Numbered from the stretch's first letter, positions 8,149 through 17,975 are shown. The stretch is DNA of 64,000 nucleotides from Corynebacterium tuberculostearicum SK141 (GCF_000175635.1 NZ_ACVP01000023.1:1-64000), one strand, 5' to 3'. Notes: a model not told the origin generated them from the letters alone. A program made the numbers and translations.

Positions 8149-10974
8149 ATGGAGCTCCCTGTGACTGAAAGCTTGAACTCCTTCGAGGCCAAGAAGACCC
8201 TTGACGTCAACGGCAAGTCTTATGACTACTTTGACATCAACACCGTCTCCGGCTTGGAGAAGTTGCCTTACTCCCTCAAGGTGCTGGCAGAAAACCTGCT
8301 GCGTAACGAGGACGGCAAGAACGTAACCAAGGACCACATCAACGCCTTGGCAAACTGGGATCCGGAGGCAGAGCCGGACACCGAAATCCAGTTCACCCCA
8401 GCACGCGTCCTCATGCAGGACTTTACCGGTGTTCCTTGCGTTGTTGACCTCGCTACCATGCGTGAGGCCGTCTCCGCACTGGGTGGCACCCCGGATCAGG
8501 TTAACCCTCTCAACCCGGCCGAAATGGTCATTGACCACTCCGTCATCGTTGAGGCTTTCGGCTCTACCGATGCGCTGGAAAAGAACGTTGAAATTGAGTA
8601 CCAGCGCAACGAAGAGCGCTACCAGTTCCTCCGCTGGGGTGCTGAGAACTTCTCCAACTTCCGCGTTGTTCCTCCAGGAACCGGCATCGTCCACCAGGTA
8701 AACATCGAGTACCTGTCCCGCGTTGTATTCGACAACGAGGGCCTCGCTTACCCGGATACCTGTATCGGTACTGACTCCCACACCACCATGGAAAACGGCC
8801 TGGGCATTCTGGGCTGGGGCGTCGGCGGCATCGAAGCAGAGGCTGCCATGCTCGGCCAGCCGGTATCCATGCTTATCCCGAAGGTCGTAGGCTTCAAGCT
8901 GACCGGTGAGATTCCTACCGGCGTCACTGCAACCGACGTCGTTCTTACCATCACCGAGATGCTGCGCGAGCACGGCGTTGTTCAGAAGTTCGTTGAGTTC
9001 TATGGCAACGGCGTTAAGTCTGTCCCGCTGGCAAACCGCGCCACCATCGGCAACATGTCCCCTGAGTTCGGTTCCACCGCTGCGATCTTCCCGATTGACG
9101 AGGAGACCACCAAGTACCTCGAGCTCACCGGCCGCCCGCAGGAGCAGATCGACCGCGTCGAGGCCTACGCCAAGGCACAGGGAATGTGGCTGGAAGAGGA
9201 CGCTCCAGAGGCAAAGTACTCCGAGTACCTCGAGCTGGACCTGTCCACCGTTGTTCCTTCCATTGCCGGCCCGAAGCGCCCGCAGGACCGCATCCTGCTG
9301 ACCGAGGCCAAGGAGCAGTTCCGCAAGGATCTGGCTAACTACACCACCGACGAGGTTTGCGTTGACGAATCCTCTGTCGAGGCAAAGCGCATGTCCGCAG
9401 AAGGCGGCGCTCCAGTTATGGAGGACGTCACTGGCGGCTTGAACAAGGCTCGTGAGGGTCACGGCGAGTCCTCGGCTACTGGCGCGAAGGGCCGTCACTC
9501 CAACCCAATTACCGTTGAGTCCCAAAACGGTGGCGAGTTCACCTTGGACCACGGCATGGTTGCCATTGCCTCCATCACTTCCTGTACCAACACCTCTAAC
9601 CCATCCGTTATGGTGGGCGCAGGCCTTATCGCCCGTAAGGCAGCAGAAAAGGGTCTGCAGTCCAAGCCATGGGTTAAGACAATCTGTGCTCCTGGCTCCC
9701 AGGTTGTTGATGGCTACTTCCAGCGTGCAGACCTGTGGAAGGATCTCGAAGCCATGGGCTTCTACCTCTCCGGCTTTGGTTGCACCACCTGTATTGGTAA
9801 CTCCGGCCCACTGCCGGACGAGGTTTCCGCAGCCATCAACGAGAACGACCTCGCTGCCACCGCGGTCCTTTCCGGTAACCGCAACTTCGAGGGTCGTATC
9901 TCCCCGGATGTCAAGATGAACTACTTGGCTTCTCCAATCATGGTCATCGCCTACGCCATCGCCGGCACCATGGACTTTGACTTTGATGCACAGCCGCTGG
10001 GTCAGGATAAGGAAGGCAACGATGTCTTCCTGAAGGACATTTGGCCATCCCCGCAGGAGATTGAGGACACCATCCAGTCCGCTATCTCCCGCGAGATGTA
10101 CGAGGCTGACTACGCCGACGTCTTCAAGGGCGACGATGCTTGGCGCAACCTGGACGTGCCGGAGGGCGAGACCTTCAAGTGGGATGAGGATTCCACCTAC
10201 ATCCGCAAGGCTCCTTACTTCGACGGCATGCCTACCGAGCCGAACCCGGTTGAGGACATCAAGGGCGCACGCGTTCTGGCAAAGCTGGGCGATTCCGTCA
10301 CCACTGACCACATCTCCCCTGCTTCCGCTATTAAGCCGGGCACCCCGGCCGCGCAGTACCTCGATGAAAACGGCGTTGCCCGCCAGGACTACAACTCCTT
10401 GGGTTCCCGTCGCGGTAACCACGAGGTTATGATGCGCGGTACCTTCGCGAATATTCGCCTGGCCAACCAGTTGGTCGACGTCACCGGTGGCTACACCCGT
10501 GACTTCACCCAGGAAGGCGGCCCGCAGGCCTTCATCTTCGATGCTTGCCAGAACTATAAGGAAGCCGGCATCCCGCTCGTTGTCATCGCCGGCAAGGAGT
10601 ACGGCACTGGCTCTTCCCGTGACTGGGCAGCCAAGGGTACCAACCTGCTTGGCGTGAAGGCTGTTATTACTGAGTCCTTCGAGCGCATCCACCGCTCCAA
10701 CCTGATTGGTATGGGCGTTATCCCACTGCAGTTCCCGCAGGGCGAGTCCCACGAGTCCTTGGGCCTGGATGGTACGGAAACCTTCGACATCGAGGGCATC
10801 TCCGCATTCAACGATGGTTCCATCCCGAAAACCGTCCACGTCACCGCTACCAAGGAGTCCGGCGAGGCCGTCGAGTTCGATGCCGACGTCCGCATCGACA
10901 CCCCGGGTGAGGCTGACTACTTCCGCCACGGCGGCATCTTGCAGTACGTTCTGCGTCAGATGGTCAAGAACTAA
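8149..10974 (+). CDS. acn: Aconitate hydratase
   Basis: This 941-residue TCA-cycle enzyme interconverts citrate and isocitrate and carries a [4Fe-4S] cluster. Cluster cysteines are visible in [12 protein letters not shown] and in [12 protein letters not shown]. The swivel domain is marked by [13 protein letters not shown] and by [20 protein letters not shown] with the active-site Ser and Arg. The length fits the AcnA/IRP1 type, and the sequence is close to the C. glutamicum enzyme. The start is ambiguous: ATG at 8149 or GTG at 8161, the latter with GGAG 7 nt upstream. An AcnR operator lies in the promoter. Codon use is strongly biased to C and G in third positions, as expected of a highly expressed gene. 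Confidence 0.98.
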   Translation: MELPVTESLNSFEAKKTLDVNGKSYDYFDINTVSGLEKLPYSLKVLAENLLRNEDGKNVTKDHINALANWDPEAEPDTEIQFTPARVLMQDFTGVPCVVDLATMREAVSALGGTPDQVNPLNPAEMVIDHSVIVEAFGSTDALEKNVEIEYQRNEERYQFLRWGAENFSNFRVVPPGTGIVHQVNIEYLSRVVFDNEGLAYPDTCIGTDSHTTMENGLGILGWGVGGIEAEAAMLGQPVSMLIPKVVGFKLTGEIPTGVTATDVVLTITEMLREHGVVQKFVEFYGNGVKSVPLANRATIGNMSPEFGSTAAIFPIDEETTKYLELTGRPQEQIDRVEAYAKAQGMWLEEDAPEAKYSEYLELDLSTVVPSIAGPKRPQDRILLTEAKEQFRKDLANYTTDEVCVDESSVEAKRMSAEGGAPVMEDVTGGLNKAREGHGESSATGAKGRHSNPITVESQNGGEFTLDHGMVAIASITSCTNTSNPSVMVGAGLIARKAAEKGLQSKPWVKTICAPGSQVVDGYFQRADLWKDLEAMGFYLSGFGCTTCIGNSGPLPDEVSAAINENDLAATAVLSGNRNFEGRISPDVKMNYLASPIMVIAYAIAGTMDFDFDAQPLGQDKEGNDVFLKDIWPSPQEIEDTIQSAISREMYEADYADVFKGDDAWRNLDVPEGETFKWDEDSTYIRKAPYFDGMPTEPNPVEDIKGARVLAKLGDSVTTDHISPASAIKPGTPAAQYLDENGVARQDYNSLGSRRGNHEVMMRGTFANIRLANQLVDVTGGYTRDFTQEGGPQAFIFDACQNYKEAGIPLVVIAGKEYGTGSSRDWAAKGTNLLGVKAVITESFERIHRSNLIGMGVIPLQFPQGESHESLGLDGTETFDIEGISAFNDGSIPKTVHVTATKESGEAVEFDADVRIDTPGEADYFRHGGILQYVLRQMVKN

Positions 10975-10986
10975 GCGTCTTCGCGC

Positions 10987-11083
10987 AGTCCTTTAGCCCA
11001 ACCGATGGGTTAAAGGACTAAGTTCAGTCGACAACGCGGGGTTGCACCGCCCTCTCTCAGGAAGGGCAATGCGGCCCCGCGTT
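10987..11083 (+). terminator. Two tandem stem-loops after acn
   Basis: The first hairpin (10987-11019) pairs AGTCCTTTA with TAAAGGACT, extended inward by a G-T pair and CCCA/TGGG. The second (11033-11083) pairs AACGCGGGG with CCCCGCGTT around an inner stem and is followed by a T-rich stretch. Together they should end most acn transcripts, leaving acnR with its own promoter or read-through. Confidence 0.7.
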
Positions 11084-11165
11084 TCGTCACGTCGATTTTA
11101 TTTCTTATTTAAAATTACTGATTAAACAATCTTTAGATATCCCCCATTAAGGAGAGTTCCCTACT

Positions 11166-11741
11166 ATGCCCATCGTGAGCGAATCTGAACTTAGCCGCCG
11201 CCGGCACGACATTCTCGTAGGTGCCCGCCGCTGCTTTGCAGAGCACGGGTACGAGGGAGCGACTGTTCGGCTACTCGAACAAGCTACGGGTAAGTCACGT
11301 GGCGCAATTTTTCACCACTTCGGTGACAAAGAGTCACTATTCCTTGCCTTGGCGCAAGAAGATGCCGCTCGTCAGGCCGAAGTCGTGGCTCAAAATGGCT
11401 TGGTAGAAGTCATGCGGGAAATGCTCCAACATCCTGAGCGCCACGATTGGCTGGCCACACGCTTGGAAATCACCTCCCTGCTACGCACTGACCCCTCGTT
11501 CGCCGCTCGGTGGAAGGAAAACCAGTCGGTTCGTGATGAAGCCGTTCGCGCACGCTTGGCATCTAATGCGGATAAGGGCCGCCTTCGGGATGATGTAGAA
11601 ATCGATACCTTGGCCATCTATCTTGAGGTATTTATGGATGGATTCATTAATCGGCTTGCCTTGGGCGATACCGCGGAACTAGAAAATGTTCTTGACTTAG
11701 TAGAGCAATCCATCCGCGGTGCTCAGGCGAGCCCACAGTAA
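11166..11741 (+). CDS. acnR: TetR-family repressor of aconitase
   Basis: The 191-residue protein has an N-terminal TetR helix-turn-helix (about residues 12-58; RRCFAEHGYEGATVRLLEQ, then SRGAIFHHFGDKESLF) and an all-helical ligand and dimer domain. In C. glutamicum AcnR binds as a dimer to the acn promoter and represses it, with citrate reported as a signal. The matching operator is present at 7943-7958. The ATG at 11166 follows GGAG at 8-9 nt. It lies 191 bp after acn in the same orientation, separated by two stem-loops. Confidence 0.95.
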   Translation: MPIVSESELSRRRHDILVGARRCFAEHGYEGATVRLLEQATGKSRGAIFHHFGDKESLFLALAQEDAARQAEVVAQNGLVEVMREMLQHPERHDWLATRLEITSLLRTDPSFAARWKENQSVRDEAVRARLASNADKGRLRDDVEIDTLAIYLEVFMDGFINRLALGDTAELENVLDLVEQSIRGAQASPQ

Positions 11742-11759
11742 TCCCCCGTACATCCAATC

Positions 11760-11810
11760 CTGCTCCCGGCTGCTTCTTAACTGATATTGGAGAGAGCCGG
11801 GAGCAGTTTT
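11760..11810 (+). terminator. Terminator after acnR
   Basis: CTGCTCCCGGCT (11760-11771) pairs perfectly with AGCCGGGAGCAG (11795-11806), followed by TTTT. It ends acnR and separates it from the convergent ECF operon, whose last gene stops at 11819. Confidence 0.9.
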
Positions 11811-11818
11811 GTATGCGC

Positions 11819-12955
11819 TTATAGCTGCGGCGCCAGCAGTGTCTTTTCCGTTACTTCAGCATAGGTTTCTATTTCTGCCACAAACTTAGAATCGTGGCAG
11901 GTAACTACGATGGCGCTGCCGGACTGCAGTGCGTAGTGGATGAGTTGGTGCATGAGCCAGCGGTCGGCAGCTGAAAGCAAGGTGTCTGGTTCGTCGAGCA
12001 GAACCACCGGTCGCTGCTGCCCGATCACGTGGGCAATCTGCGCAAGCCGCAGGCGAGACGATGATAGATCGAGAGGATGATCCGCCGGATTTAGTCCCAA
12101 CAGGTTGCGCAAGGTGTCATTGGGGACGAATTCCTCCACTGTTGGGAACACTGCCTGATCAAATGGCGATTGCAGGGCAAGAGCGGGTGGATTCGGGACA
12201 GCTCCGGCGCCATCGAGCCCAGCCGCGGCGCGCAGGAGCGTGGTCTTGCCACTGCCGTTATCGCCACGCAGCCACGTAACCGCGGATTCCGTGATAGGGA
12301 TTTCCACCGGTCCGACGCTGAAGGAAGTGCCACGGGGCTGAGAAAAGTGCCACCATTTCTTCTTTGCTGCACCCCGGCGAGCCGTTAGCGGACCGATACT
12401 CCCTGTCCGGGGGCTTGCAGAAACCCGCGGTAAGTCGACGGCCGCTACGAGTGGGTCTGTTCCGATGATGTCGCCACCCAAATCTGGCCAGGAGGAACTA
12501 GAAACGGAAATGACGCAAGTCTCCGGCATTGCCTGCAAGAGGCGAACCACTTGCGTGCGCGAATCAGCATCAAGCCCGGCTCCGGGCTCGCACACAATCA
12601 TGATTTCTGGCTCGCGAATGGCAACGCAGGCTGCCGCCAACCTGCGCGTTTGGCCACCGGATAGCTGTGTTGGGTTATGTTCACAGTAGTCAGACAGTCC
12701 TACAGCGCGAAGCATTCGCTCCCCGCGCCGCTGCATTTCAGGGGCAGGCACGCCGGCATTTTCGAGGCCTAAAACCACTTCTTCGATACAGGTTTCCCGC
12801 AGGAAGCTAATCTGTGCTGAGGCATCCGCGCCGATGATGGCTTCGGTAGATAGGTGCTCGGCTAGGTGCACGGCAACGTCTTCGACGGCTGTGTCGGGCT
12901 CGACAAGTACTTGATATATGGCCCCAGGATTGGGCTTAATGCGGGCTAGATCCAT
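11819..12955 (-). CDS. ECF transporter double ATPase with one degenerate half
   Basis: This 378-residue protein is a fusion of two ABC ATPase domains of the energy-coupling (EcfA/CbiO) type. The first half (about 1-180) has a Q-loop region (AQISFLRETCIEEVVLGLEN), an intact signature LSGGQ (98-102) and an altered Walker B (CEP, 122-124), but no Walker A. The second half (about 210-378) has Walker A GDNGSGKTT (231-239), Walker B VVLLDEP (317-323) and an H-loop His in VVTCHD, but its signature is altered to LSSSR (297-301). In the folded dimer, Walker A/B of half 2 would face LSGGQ of half 1, giving one complete ATP site and one dead site. It overlaps the T-component gene by 10 bp. Confidence 0.85.
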   Translation of the reverse strand: MDLARIKPNPGAIYQVLVEPDTAVEDVAVHLAEHLSTEAIIGADASAQISFLRETCIEEVVLGLENAGVPAPEMQRRGERMLRAVGLSDYCEHNPTQLSGGQTRRLAAACVAIREPEIMIVCEPGAGLDADSRTQVVRLLQAMPETCVISVSSSSWPDLGGDIIGTDPLVAAVDLPRVSASPRTGSIGPLTARRGAAKKKWWHFSQPRGTSFSVGPVEIPITESAVTWLRGDNGSGKTTLLRAAAGLDGAGAVPNPPALALQSPFDQAVFPTVEEFVPNDTLRNLLGLNPADHPLDLSSSRLRLAQIAHVIGQQRPVVLLDEPDTLLSAADRWLMHQLIHYALQSGSAIVVTCHDSKFVAEIETYAEVTEKTLLAPQL

Positions 12956-13638
12956 GTAGCAATCACCACCGCAAGGGTTACTAGCGGAATGAGGAAGCGT
13001 ACGACGCGGGAGGCCATGGAATCAGCAACGGGGCGCAGTAGGGTGCGTTGCCCTTCTTGGTCGAATCCGACGGCGGCGAGGGCCTGGCCACGTTGGGTTC
13101 CTTGGGTAAGGAGGCGAGCGATGACGGGAATAATGACGCGCGAGATGGTATTGCGCCAGGTCACGGTGATGCCGGCGAGCTGGTTTGCGTCACGCACGCA
13201 ACGCCAAGCGTGCGCACCTTGGGGCAGGGTTTGCAGCGAGGCTCCAACGATATAGGCAACCTTGTGGCCAGCGCGCGACACTTGCAGCCACTTGGCGATA
13301 TCAGCAATGCGCAGGGCTGCCATGGCCGCGATGAAGCAGGCCATGAGGGCGCAGAACCGCAGGGTGAGGGTGGCGGCGAGAACCAGGCCGTCGCTTGTTA
13401 GCAGCGGCAGCACTGGGTCATCACCGTAGGGGGCGTGAATGACCAGCATGGAAAGGGCCGCTGGGGCGCTTAGCGCCAATGTTGTCAAAATCACGGAAGC
13501 GTTGCGGGTAGCGGCAGTACCGCAGGCTAGGGCGATGAGCGCTACGCTTGCCGACGCCACCGGGTTATTCAGCGCCAAAGTAAGGATCCAGCCGCAGGCC
13601 GCGATGGTGACAACGGTGGCGGGATGAAGGCCGTGCAT
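12946..13638 (-). CDS. ECF transporter T component (EcfT family)
   Basis: This 230-residue membrane protein couples ATP hydrolysis to the substrate-binding S subunit. About five hydrophobic segments are visible, with a long amphipathic cytoplasmic region between about residues 110 and 205. Two coupling-helix motifs of the Ala-Arg-Gly type appear in degenerate form: VRDANQLAG (about 150-158) and RGQALAAVGFD (about 183-193). The ATG at 13638 overlaps the stop of the S component as TAATG, so translation is probably coupled. The ATPase follows with a 10-bp overlap. Confidence 0.85.
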   Translation of the reverse strand: MHGLHPATVVTIAACGWILTLALNNPVASASVALIALACGTAATRNASVILTTLALSAPAALSMLVIHAPYGDDPVLPLLTSDGLVLAATLTLRFCALMACFIAAMAALRIADIAKWLQVSRAGHKVAYIVGASLQTLPQGAHAWRCVRDANQLAGITVTWRNTISRVIIPVIARLLTQGTQRGQALAAVGFDQEGQRTLLRPVADSMASRVVRFLIPLVTLAVVIATWI

Positions 13639-14384
13639 TAACGTGGCTGAAGGGATTCTCGGGTGCGCTGCGGCAGTGCCTTGACCGCTGCCCAGACAAT
13701 GAGGAAAACCAGTGCCTTATCCAGGGGATCCGAAATAAAGGACTGCAGCGTAACCGAGGCGATGAGGGAATTGCCCAATTCTCGGAAGAGCGAAACAACC
13801 GCGCCCGTACCAAGACCTGCGGTACCGCCATAAACAAAGGCAGCCACTGGTGCGGCGAGCATGCCGGAAATGATTCCAATGATGGCGCCGCTGAGAATGA
13901 CCCACCACACCTTAGTGAAAGCGCCCTTCTTGATTACCAGTCCGGAGAGGAACCCCGTGGCGGCGGACACGGCGGCGAAGGGCAAAGCGGCGGGGTTCAA
14001 CAGTCCCCATACGACGGAGGACAAGGTACCAGTAGCCAATCCGGCGATGGGTCCCGCGAGCGCGGCTACCAGGATCGTTCCCACGGAGTCGATATACAGC
14101 GGAACACCGATAGAACCGATGATTTCGCCGACAACAATATTGAGCACTAGTGCTACCGGGATGATGGCGATGGTTCGCGCCGGTAATGCCGGAACGGTGC
14201 CGGTGAGAAGGAGCGCGGCGCCAACGAGGTAGCCGGCGAGGGTAATGAGCGCCTCGGTCGAGCCGGCAACGGATTCCCAATCAGTAGGACGCAGAAGAAC
14301 CAGATAAATCCAGGTTGCGGCGACGATGAGTGCACCCGCGATGACCATAGCCTTGCGGACGGGGGTGAGAGAAAGCTGTGACAC
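13638..14384 (-). CDS. ECF transporter S component, substrate unknown
   Basis: The 248-residue membrane protein has about six hydrophobic segments. The central block (NIVVGEIIGSIGVPLYIDSVGT, then GPIAGLATGTLSSVVWGL) is typical of ECF S subunits, which bind vitamins, bases or related small molecules. It begins with a GTG at 14384. The ribosome-binding site is weak. The first genes of the unit, upstream on the same strand, encode a nucleoside hydrolase and an NAD(P)-binding protein, which suggests a nucleoside, nucleobase or modified base as ligand. I see no riboswitch in the 146-bp gap before it. Confidence 0.85.
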   Translation of the reverse strand: MSQLSLTPVRKAMVIAGALIVAATWIYLVLLRPTDWESVAGSTEALITLAGYLVGAALLLTGTVPALPARTIAIIPVALVLNIVVGEIIGSIGVPLYIDSVGTILVAALAGPIAGLATGTLSSVVWGLLNPAALPFAAVSAATGFLSGLVIKKGAFTKVWWVILSGAIIGIISGMLAAPVAAFVYGGTAGLGTGAVVSLFRELGNSLIASVTLQSFISDPLDKALVFLIVWAAVKALPQRTRESLQPR

Positions 14385-14530
14385 AGTAAAAGTCCAAATC
14401 CATATACCGAAAAATGGGCAAAATAAACGCCGACCGCGGATGGTGCTGCTTTCCTATGTCACCTCGGAAAGCGAGCTCGCACGGCACGTGCGCCGCGGAT
14501 AATAGTAGAGGCTCTGCGTGCTAAAAGCCA

Positions 14531-15502
14531 CTAATGCGAAACCAATAGCGTCAATGCCCGCGCGCATTCGTGGTGTGCGGCCTCCATGTCTGCGCTTGTT
14601 ACCAGCCGCGCGTTGTGGGCGCGGCCCCAATGGTTGCGCAAATCTGCGACGCTCGTACCACGCAGCAGTGGCGATTCCGCCTCGACGTCCATGGTGGTTT
14701 CTATCGCGTCGAAATTGATGCGTCCGAGTGCAATCATGCAGGTCAAGAGGTCGTGAATCTGAGCTTGATATCCCTCCCCCTGTGCCTGGTGGAATTCAAA
14801 ATAAAAACGCAGCACGTCCGGCAGGATTTGTGCCGTGGGGTGCTCCCCCAACAATTCCAAGGCCTCGTCTAGGCGCTGCGGAGTAATGAGAAACTGTTCC
14901 GTTACTTCGAGGGAACACAGCGTGGTGAGAACGCGTGGGGCGTTTGAATGAAAATGTTGGGCGGCGGCGTGCGGATCCACCCAAAAGTTCCATTCGGCAG
15001 TTGGCGTGGTGTTTCCGCCGTAATTGACCGCGCCGCCCATGATGGTGATGGCACCGAAGCGCGCGGCAGCCTCGCTATGGGTTGCTTCGAAGGCCGCAAG
15101 GTTGGTGACCGGTCCAGTAACGATCAGCTGCAGATCGTCATGGGTGGCTAATGCTTCTTCCCATACCTGCTGCCAATCGCGCTGTTGTAGCTTGGCGGCG
15201 GCAGCGGGGGCGTGTGCGTAGCCCAGCCCTGTCGGGCCATGGGTCTCAGGGGTGGTGGTGAGATCTACCTTGAGGGGTTGGGGTAGGCCGGGGGCTACGG
15301 GGACGTCGGAAAGCGAGCACAGGTCCAGAATCCAGCGGGCATTATCCGCGGTCCGGTGGACCTCGACGTTGCCGGCCGTGGTGGTAACCCCCACCAGCTC
15401 GATCTCCCCGGCATGATGCAGCCCCGCCAGGTACATAAGGGCGAGGCAATCGTCGACGCCGGGATCGCAATCAATAAGTACAGCTGGTGGCTTAGCAGTC
15501 AT
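14531..15502 (-). CDS. Inosine/uridine-type nucleoside hydrolase
   Basis: The 323-residue enzyme belongs to the Ca2+-dependent nucleoside N-ribohydrolases, which split nucleosides into base and ribose. The signature DCDPGVDD (residues 11-18) gives the calcium-binding aspartates. Later family blocks are VTGPVTNLA, ITIMGGAVNYGGNTTPTAEWNFWVDPHAA and the C-terminal calcium Asp region IHDLLTCMIAL. The substrate cannot be read from sequence. A -10-like TAGACT on the minus strand (15518-15513) is 10 nt before the ATG, so it may have its own promoter in the 21-bp gap after the NAD(P)-binding gene. It is followed after 146 bp by the ECF transporter genes. Confidence 0.92.
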   Translation of the reverse strand: MTAKPPAVLIDCDPGVDDCLALMYLAGLHHAGEIELVGVTTTAGNVEVHRTADNARWILDLCSLSDVPVAPGLPQPLKVDLTTTPETHGPTGLGYAHAPAAAAKLQQRDWQQVWEEALATHDDLQLIVTGPVTNLAAFEATHSEAAARFGAITIMGGAVNYGGNTTPTAEWNFWVDPHAAAQHFHSNAPRVLTTLCSLEVTEQFLITPQRLDEALELLGEHPTAQILPDVLRFYFEFHQAQGEGYQAQIHDLLTCMIALGRINFDAIETTMDVEAESPLLRGTSVADLRNHWGRAHNARLVTSADMEAAHHECARALTLLVSH

Positions 15503-15523
15503 AATGCCAGCCAGTCTAGCGCC

Positions 15524-16198
15524 TTACTTGATGGAGCTCACCGGATTGTCGCCATCAACGAAGGCAAGCGGGGATCCCGGCAGGTTTTCACGGCCAAGGG
15601 ACTCGACGATGACGTCCGCAACCAGCTCGCGAGAAGAAGTCAGAGACTCCTTCAGCTTCTTATCCTCAATCTGCTCAATGCCCTTGGCTGGTTCCTCGGT
15701 CAGCATCGCTGGCTTGAGGATGAGGTGCGGGTAGCTGGCCTGTACAAGGCGGTTGTCTACTTCCTTCTTGGACTCCACGTAGGCATACCACTTCTCATCG
15801 GCAGGATCCGTGGTTGCTACCTGGGAGCCGACATAAGAGATCATCACATAGGCAGGCACATTCTTGCCCTCCTGCTGCAACTTGTCCATGGCGTCGAGGG
15901 TAGCGAGGGCGCCATCGCGGTCGACGGCCCAGGTGAGGTCTGCCCCACCGCGGCCGCCATTGCCAGCGCCCCAGACTACAGCGTCATAAGCGGCGAAAAG
16001 CTCTGCCCACTGATCCACGGTTTGTTCAGTAATATCAGCCATAACCGGGGTCGCGCCGAGCTTTTCAATCTCGGCCTTCTGCTCTGGGTTGCGGATGAGG
16101 GAGTGGACCTCATGGCCGGCGTCAACCAGCTTAGGGGCGGTCAGCAGCCCGACCTTGCCGTGTCCACCGATGTACAGAATCTTCTTCTTATCAGTCAT
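15524..16198 (-). CDS. NAD(P)-binding Rossmann protein (atypical SDR)
   Basis: The ATG at 16198 gives 224 residues (MTDKKKILYIGGHGKVG). The longer frame lacks a ribosome-binding site. The dinucleotide motif GGHGKVG is at residues 11-17, followed by the beta2 region HEVHSLIRNPEQ and the DAVVWGAG motif, as in the NmrA/YwnB-like atypical SDR group. The SDR catalytic Tyr may be in WYAYVESKKEVD. The substrate is unknown. It lies 21 bp upstream of the nucleoside hydrolase on the same strand and diverges from the ACT-domain gene. Confidence 0.85.
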   Translation of the reverse strand: MTDKKKILYIGGHGKVGLLTAPKLVDAGHEVHSLIRNPEQKAEIEKLGATPVMADITEQTVDQWAELFAAYDAVVWGAGNGGRGGADLTWAVDRDGALATLDAMDKLQQEGKNVPAYVMISYVGSQVATTDPADEKWYAYVESKKEVDNRLVQASYPHLILKPAMLTEEPAKGIEQIEDKKLKESLTSSRELVADVIVESLGRENLPGSPLAFVDGDNPVSSIK

Positions 16199-16302
16199 AC
16201 CGCCCCACCGTAACAACGGCGCGGCCGGCGTGCAGACGGCCTCCTTACTCCGGCACGCACAAACCACCGCGGCGCGCTCGGCAAGCAGATAGAATTGCAC
16301 GC

Positions 16303-16572
16303 ATGTATGCCATTATGACCGTCACCGGAGCCGATAGCACCGGCATCATCGCCGCGGTGACCACTACCCTTGCAGAACTCGATATCAACGTCATTGACGT
16401 CTCCCAGACGCTCATGGGCGGATACTTCACCATGATCCTGCGCGTCGAATTCGATGCGGACAAGGTCTCCATCCAGGCCATCAAGGAGCGCATGCGCCCC
16501 GTGGCGGAGGAAAAGCACCAGTCCATCCGCATTCAGTCCGAAGACCTCTTCACCGCCATGAACGAAATTTAA
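16303..16572 (+). CDS. ACT-domain protein (UPF0237)
   Basis: This 89-residue protein is a single ACT domain ([20 protein letters not shown], then [20 protein letters not shown]) of the UPF0237 family, a small ligand-binding fold related to GcvR. The ATG at 16303 is 7 nt after a -10-like TAGAAT (16290-16295), so the mRNA is probably leaderless. The stop is one base before the ATG of the PFL-family gene. This ACT/PFL pair is conserved together in many bacteria, so the ACT domain may sense a ligand for the larger protein. Confidence 0.93.
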   Translation: MYAIMTVTGADSTGIIAAVTTTLAELDINVIDVSQTLMGGYFTMILRVEFDADKVSIQAIKERMRPVAEEKHQSIRIQSEDLFTAMNEI

Positions 16573-16573
16573 T

Positions 16574-17938
16574 ATGAGTACGCGTTTTAATACCACCAAT
16601 ATCTTGGACACCATCGAGATGATTGAGAACTATCGTCTCGATATCCGCACCGTGACCATGGGCATCTCGCTCCTCGGATGCACCCGCTCCACCATGGAGG
16701 CTACCTGCCAGGCCATCTATGACCGGGTCACCCAGCAGGCAGGGCGCCTCGTCGAGGTATGCGAAGGCATCGAGGGCGAGCTCGGCATCCCCATCGTCAA
16801 TAAGCGCATTTCCGTAACCCCCATCTCCTTGGTGGTGGCCGGCGTAGAGGGAAACCCCGTTGATGCGGCGAAGGCACTGGACAAGGCAGCCAAGGAGGTA
16901 GGCGTCAACTTCGTGGGCGGCTATTCCGCCTTGGTAGAAAAGGGCGCTACCACCGCGGAGCAAAAGCTCATCAGCTCCATTCCGGAGGCGCTGGCTACTA
17001 CGGACGTCGTGTGTTCCTCCGTAAACATCGCCAGCTCCCGCGCGGGCATCAACATGGATGCAGCCAAGAAGATGGGCGAGGTCATCAAGGAAGCGGCCGA
17101 GCTGACCAAAGACGATTCCGCCATTGCGTGCGCCAAGCTCGTGGTCTTTGCAAACTCCGTGGGAGATAACCCCTTTATGGCCGGCGCCTTCCACGGCATT
17201 GAGGAACCCGATTGCGTGGTCTCCGTGGGCGTTTCCGGCCCGGGTGTGGTCGACCGTGCCTTGGGCTCGCTCGAGGGGGCCAGCTTAGACCAGGTTGCAG
17301 AAGAGGTGAAGAAGGCTGCTTTCAAGATCACTCGCGCCGGGCAGCTGGTGGGCAACATGGCCTCGGAGCGCCTGGGAGTGCCTTTCGGCATCATCGACCT
17401 TTCGCTTGCCCCCACCGCCGAATTGGGCGATTCGGTTGCGCACATCTTGGAGCACATGGGCCTAGACCAGGTAGGCACCCACGGCACCACTGCGGCCTTG
17501 GCTCTGCTTAACGACGCCGTTAAGAAGGGCGGCATGATGGCTTGTTCCCGCGTGGGCGGGTTGTCAGGTTCCTTCATCCCCGTTTCCGAGGACAAAGGCA
17601 TGATCGACGCGGTCAAGTCCGGCTCCATTTCCATGGACAAGCTGGAGGCCATGACCGCTATTTGCTCGGTTGGTTTCGACATGATTGCCCTGCCGGGCGA
17701 CACCTCTGCCGCGACGATCTCGGGCATGATCGCTGATGAGGCCGCCATTGGCGTGATGAACCATAAAACCACCGCAGTACGCGTCATTCCGGTACCTGGC
17801 GCCCAGGTAGGCGACGAGGTCAGCTTCGGCGGGCTTCTTGGCTACGCCCCTGTCATCCCGGTCAATCAGGTGGGCAATACGCAGTTCATAAACCGCGGCG
17901 GCTTCATCCCCGCCCCGGTGCATGGATTCCGCAACTAG
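16574..17938 (+). CDS. PFL family protein (UPF0210/DUF711)
   Basis: The 454-residue protein belongs to UPF0210, which has a pyruvate-formate-lyase-like glycyl-radical barrel fold but no demonstrated reaction that I know of. Visible family segments are [18 protein letters not shown] near the N-terminus, [20 protein letters not shown] and the C-terminal [17 protein letters not shown] see no cognate activating enzyme in the window. It is translationally linked to the ACT gene (1-nt gap). A GC-rich hairpin follows the stop. Confidence 0.92.
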   Translation: MSTRFNTTNILDTIEMIENYRLDIRTVTMGISLLGCTRSTMEATCQAIYDRVTQQAGRLVEVCEGIEGELGIPIVNKRISVTPISLVVAGVEGNPVDAAKALDKAAKEVGVNFVGGYSALVEKGATTAEQKLISSIPEALATTDVVCSSVNIASSRAGINMDAAKKMGEVIKEAAELTKDDSAIACAKLVVFANSVGDNPFMAGAFHGIEEPDCVVSVGVSGPGVVDRALGSLEGASLDQVAEEVKKAAFKITRAGQLVGNMASERLGVPFGIIDLSLAPTAELGDSVAHILEHMGLDQVGTHGTTAALALLNDAVKKGGMMACSRVGGLSGSFIPVSEDKGMIDAVKSGSISMDKLEAMTAICSVGFDMIALPGDTSAATISGMIADEAAIGVMNHKTTAVRVIPVPGAQVGDEVSFGGLLGYAPVIPVNQVGNTQFINRGGFIPAPVHGFRN

Positions 17939-17953
17939 CGCCAGCGACAACCG

Positions 17954-17975
17954 CGCCGCGGTCTAATCCGCGGCG
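17954..17975. terminator. Hairpin between PFL gene and DUF2254 gene
   Basis: CGCCGCGG (17954-17961) pairs with CCGCGGCG (17968-17975) around TCTAAT. It overlaps the stop codon of the convergent DUF2254 gene. No clear T-run follows. Confidence 0.5.

Noticed and set aside
8029..10929. Very long minus-strand open frame opposite acn (966 codons)
   Set aside because: It is the antisense shadow of a strongly codon-biased gene; aconitase on the plus strand is unmistakable.
14385..14530. TPP or other riboswitch before the ECF S component
   Set aside because: No CTGAGA or other conserved riboswitch core is seen in the gap.
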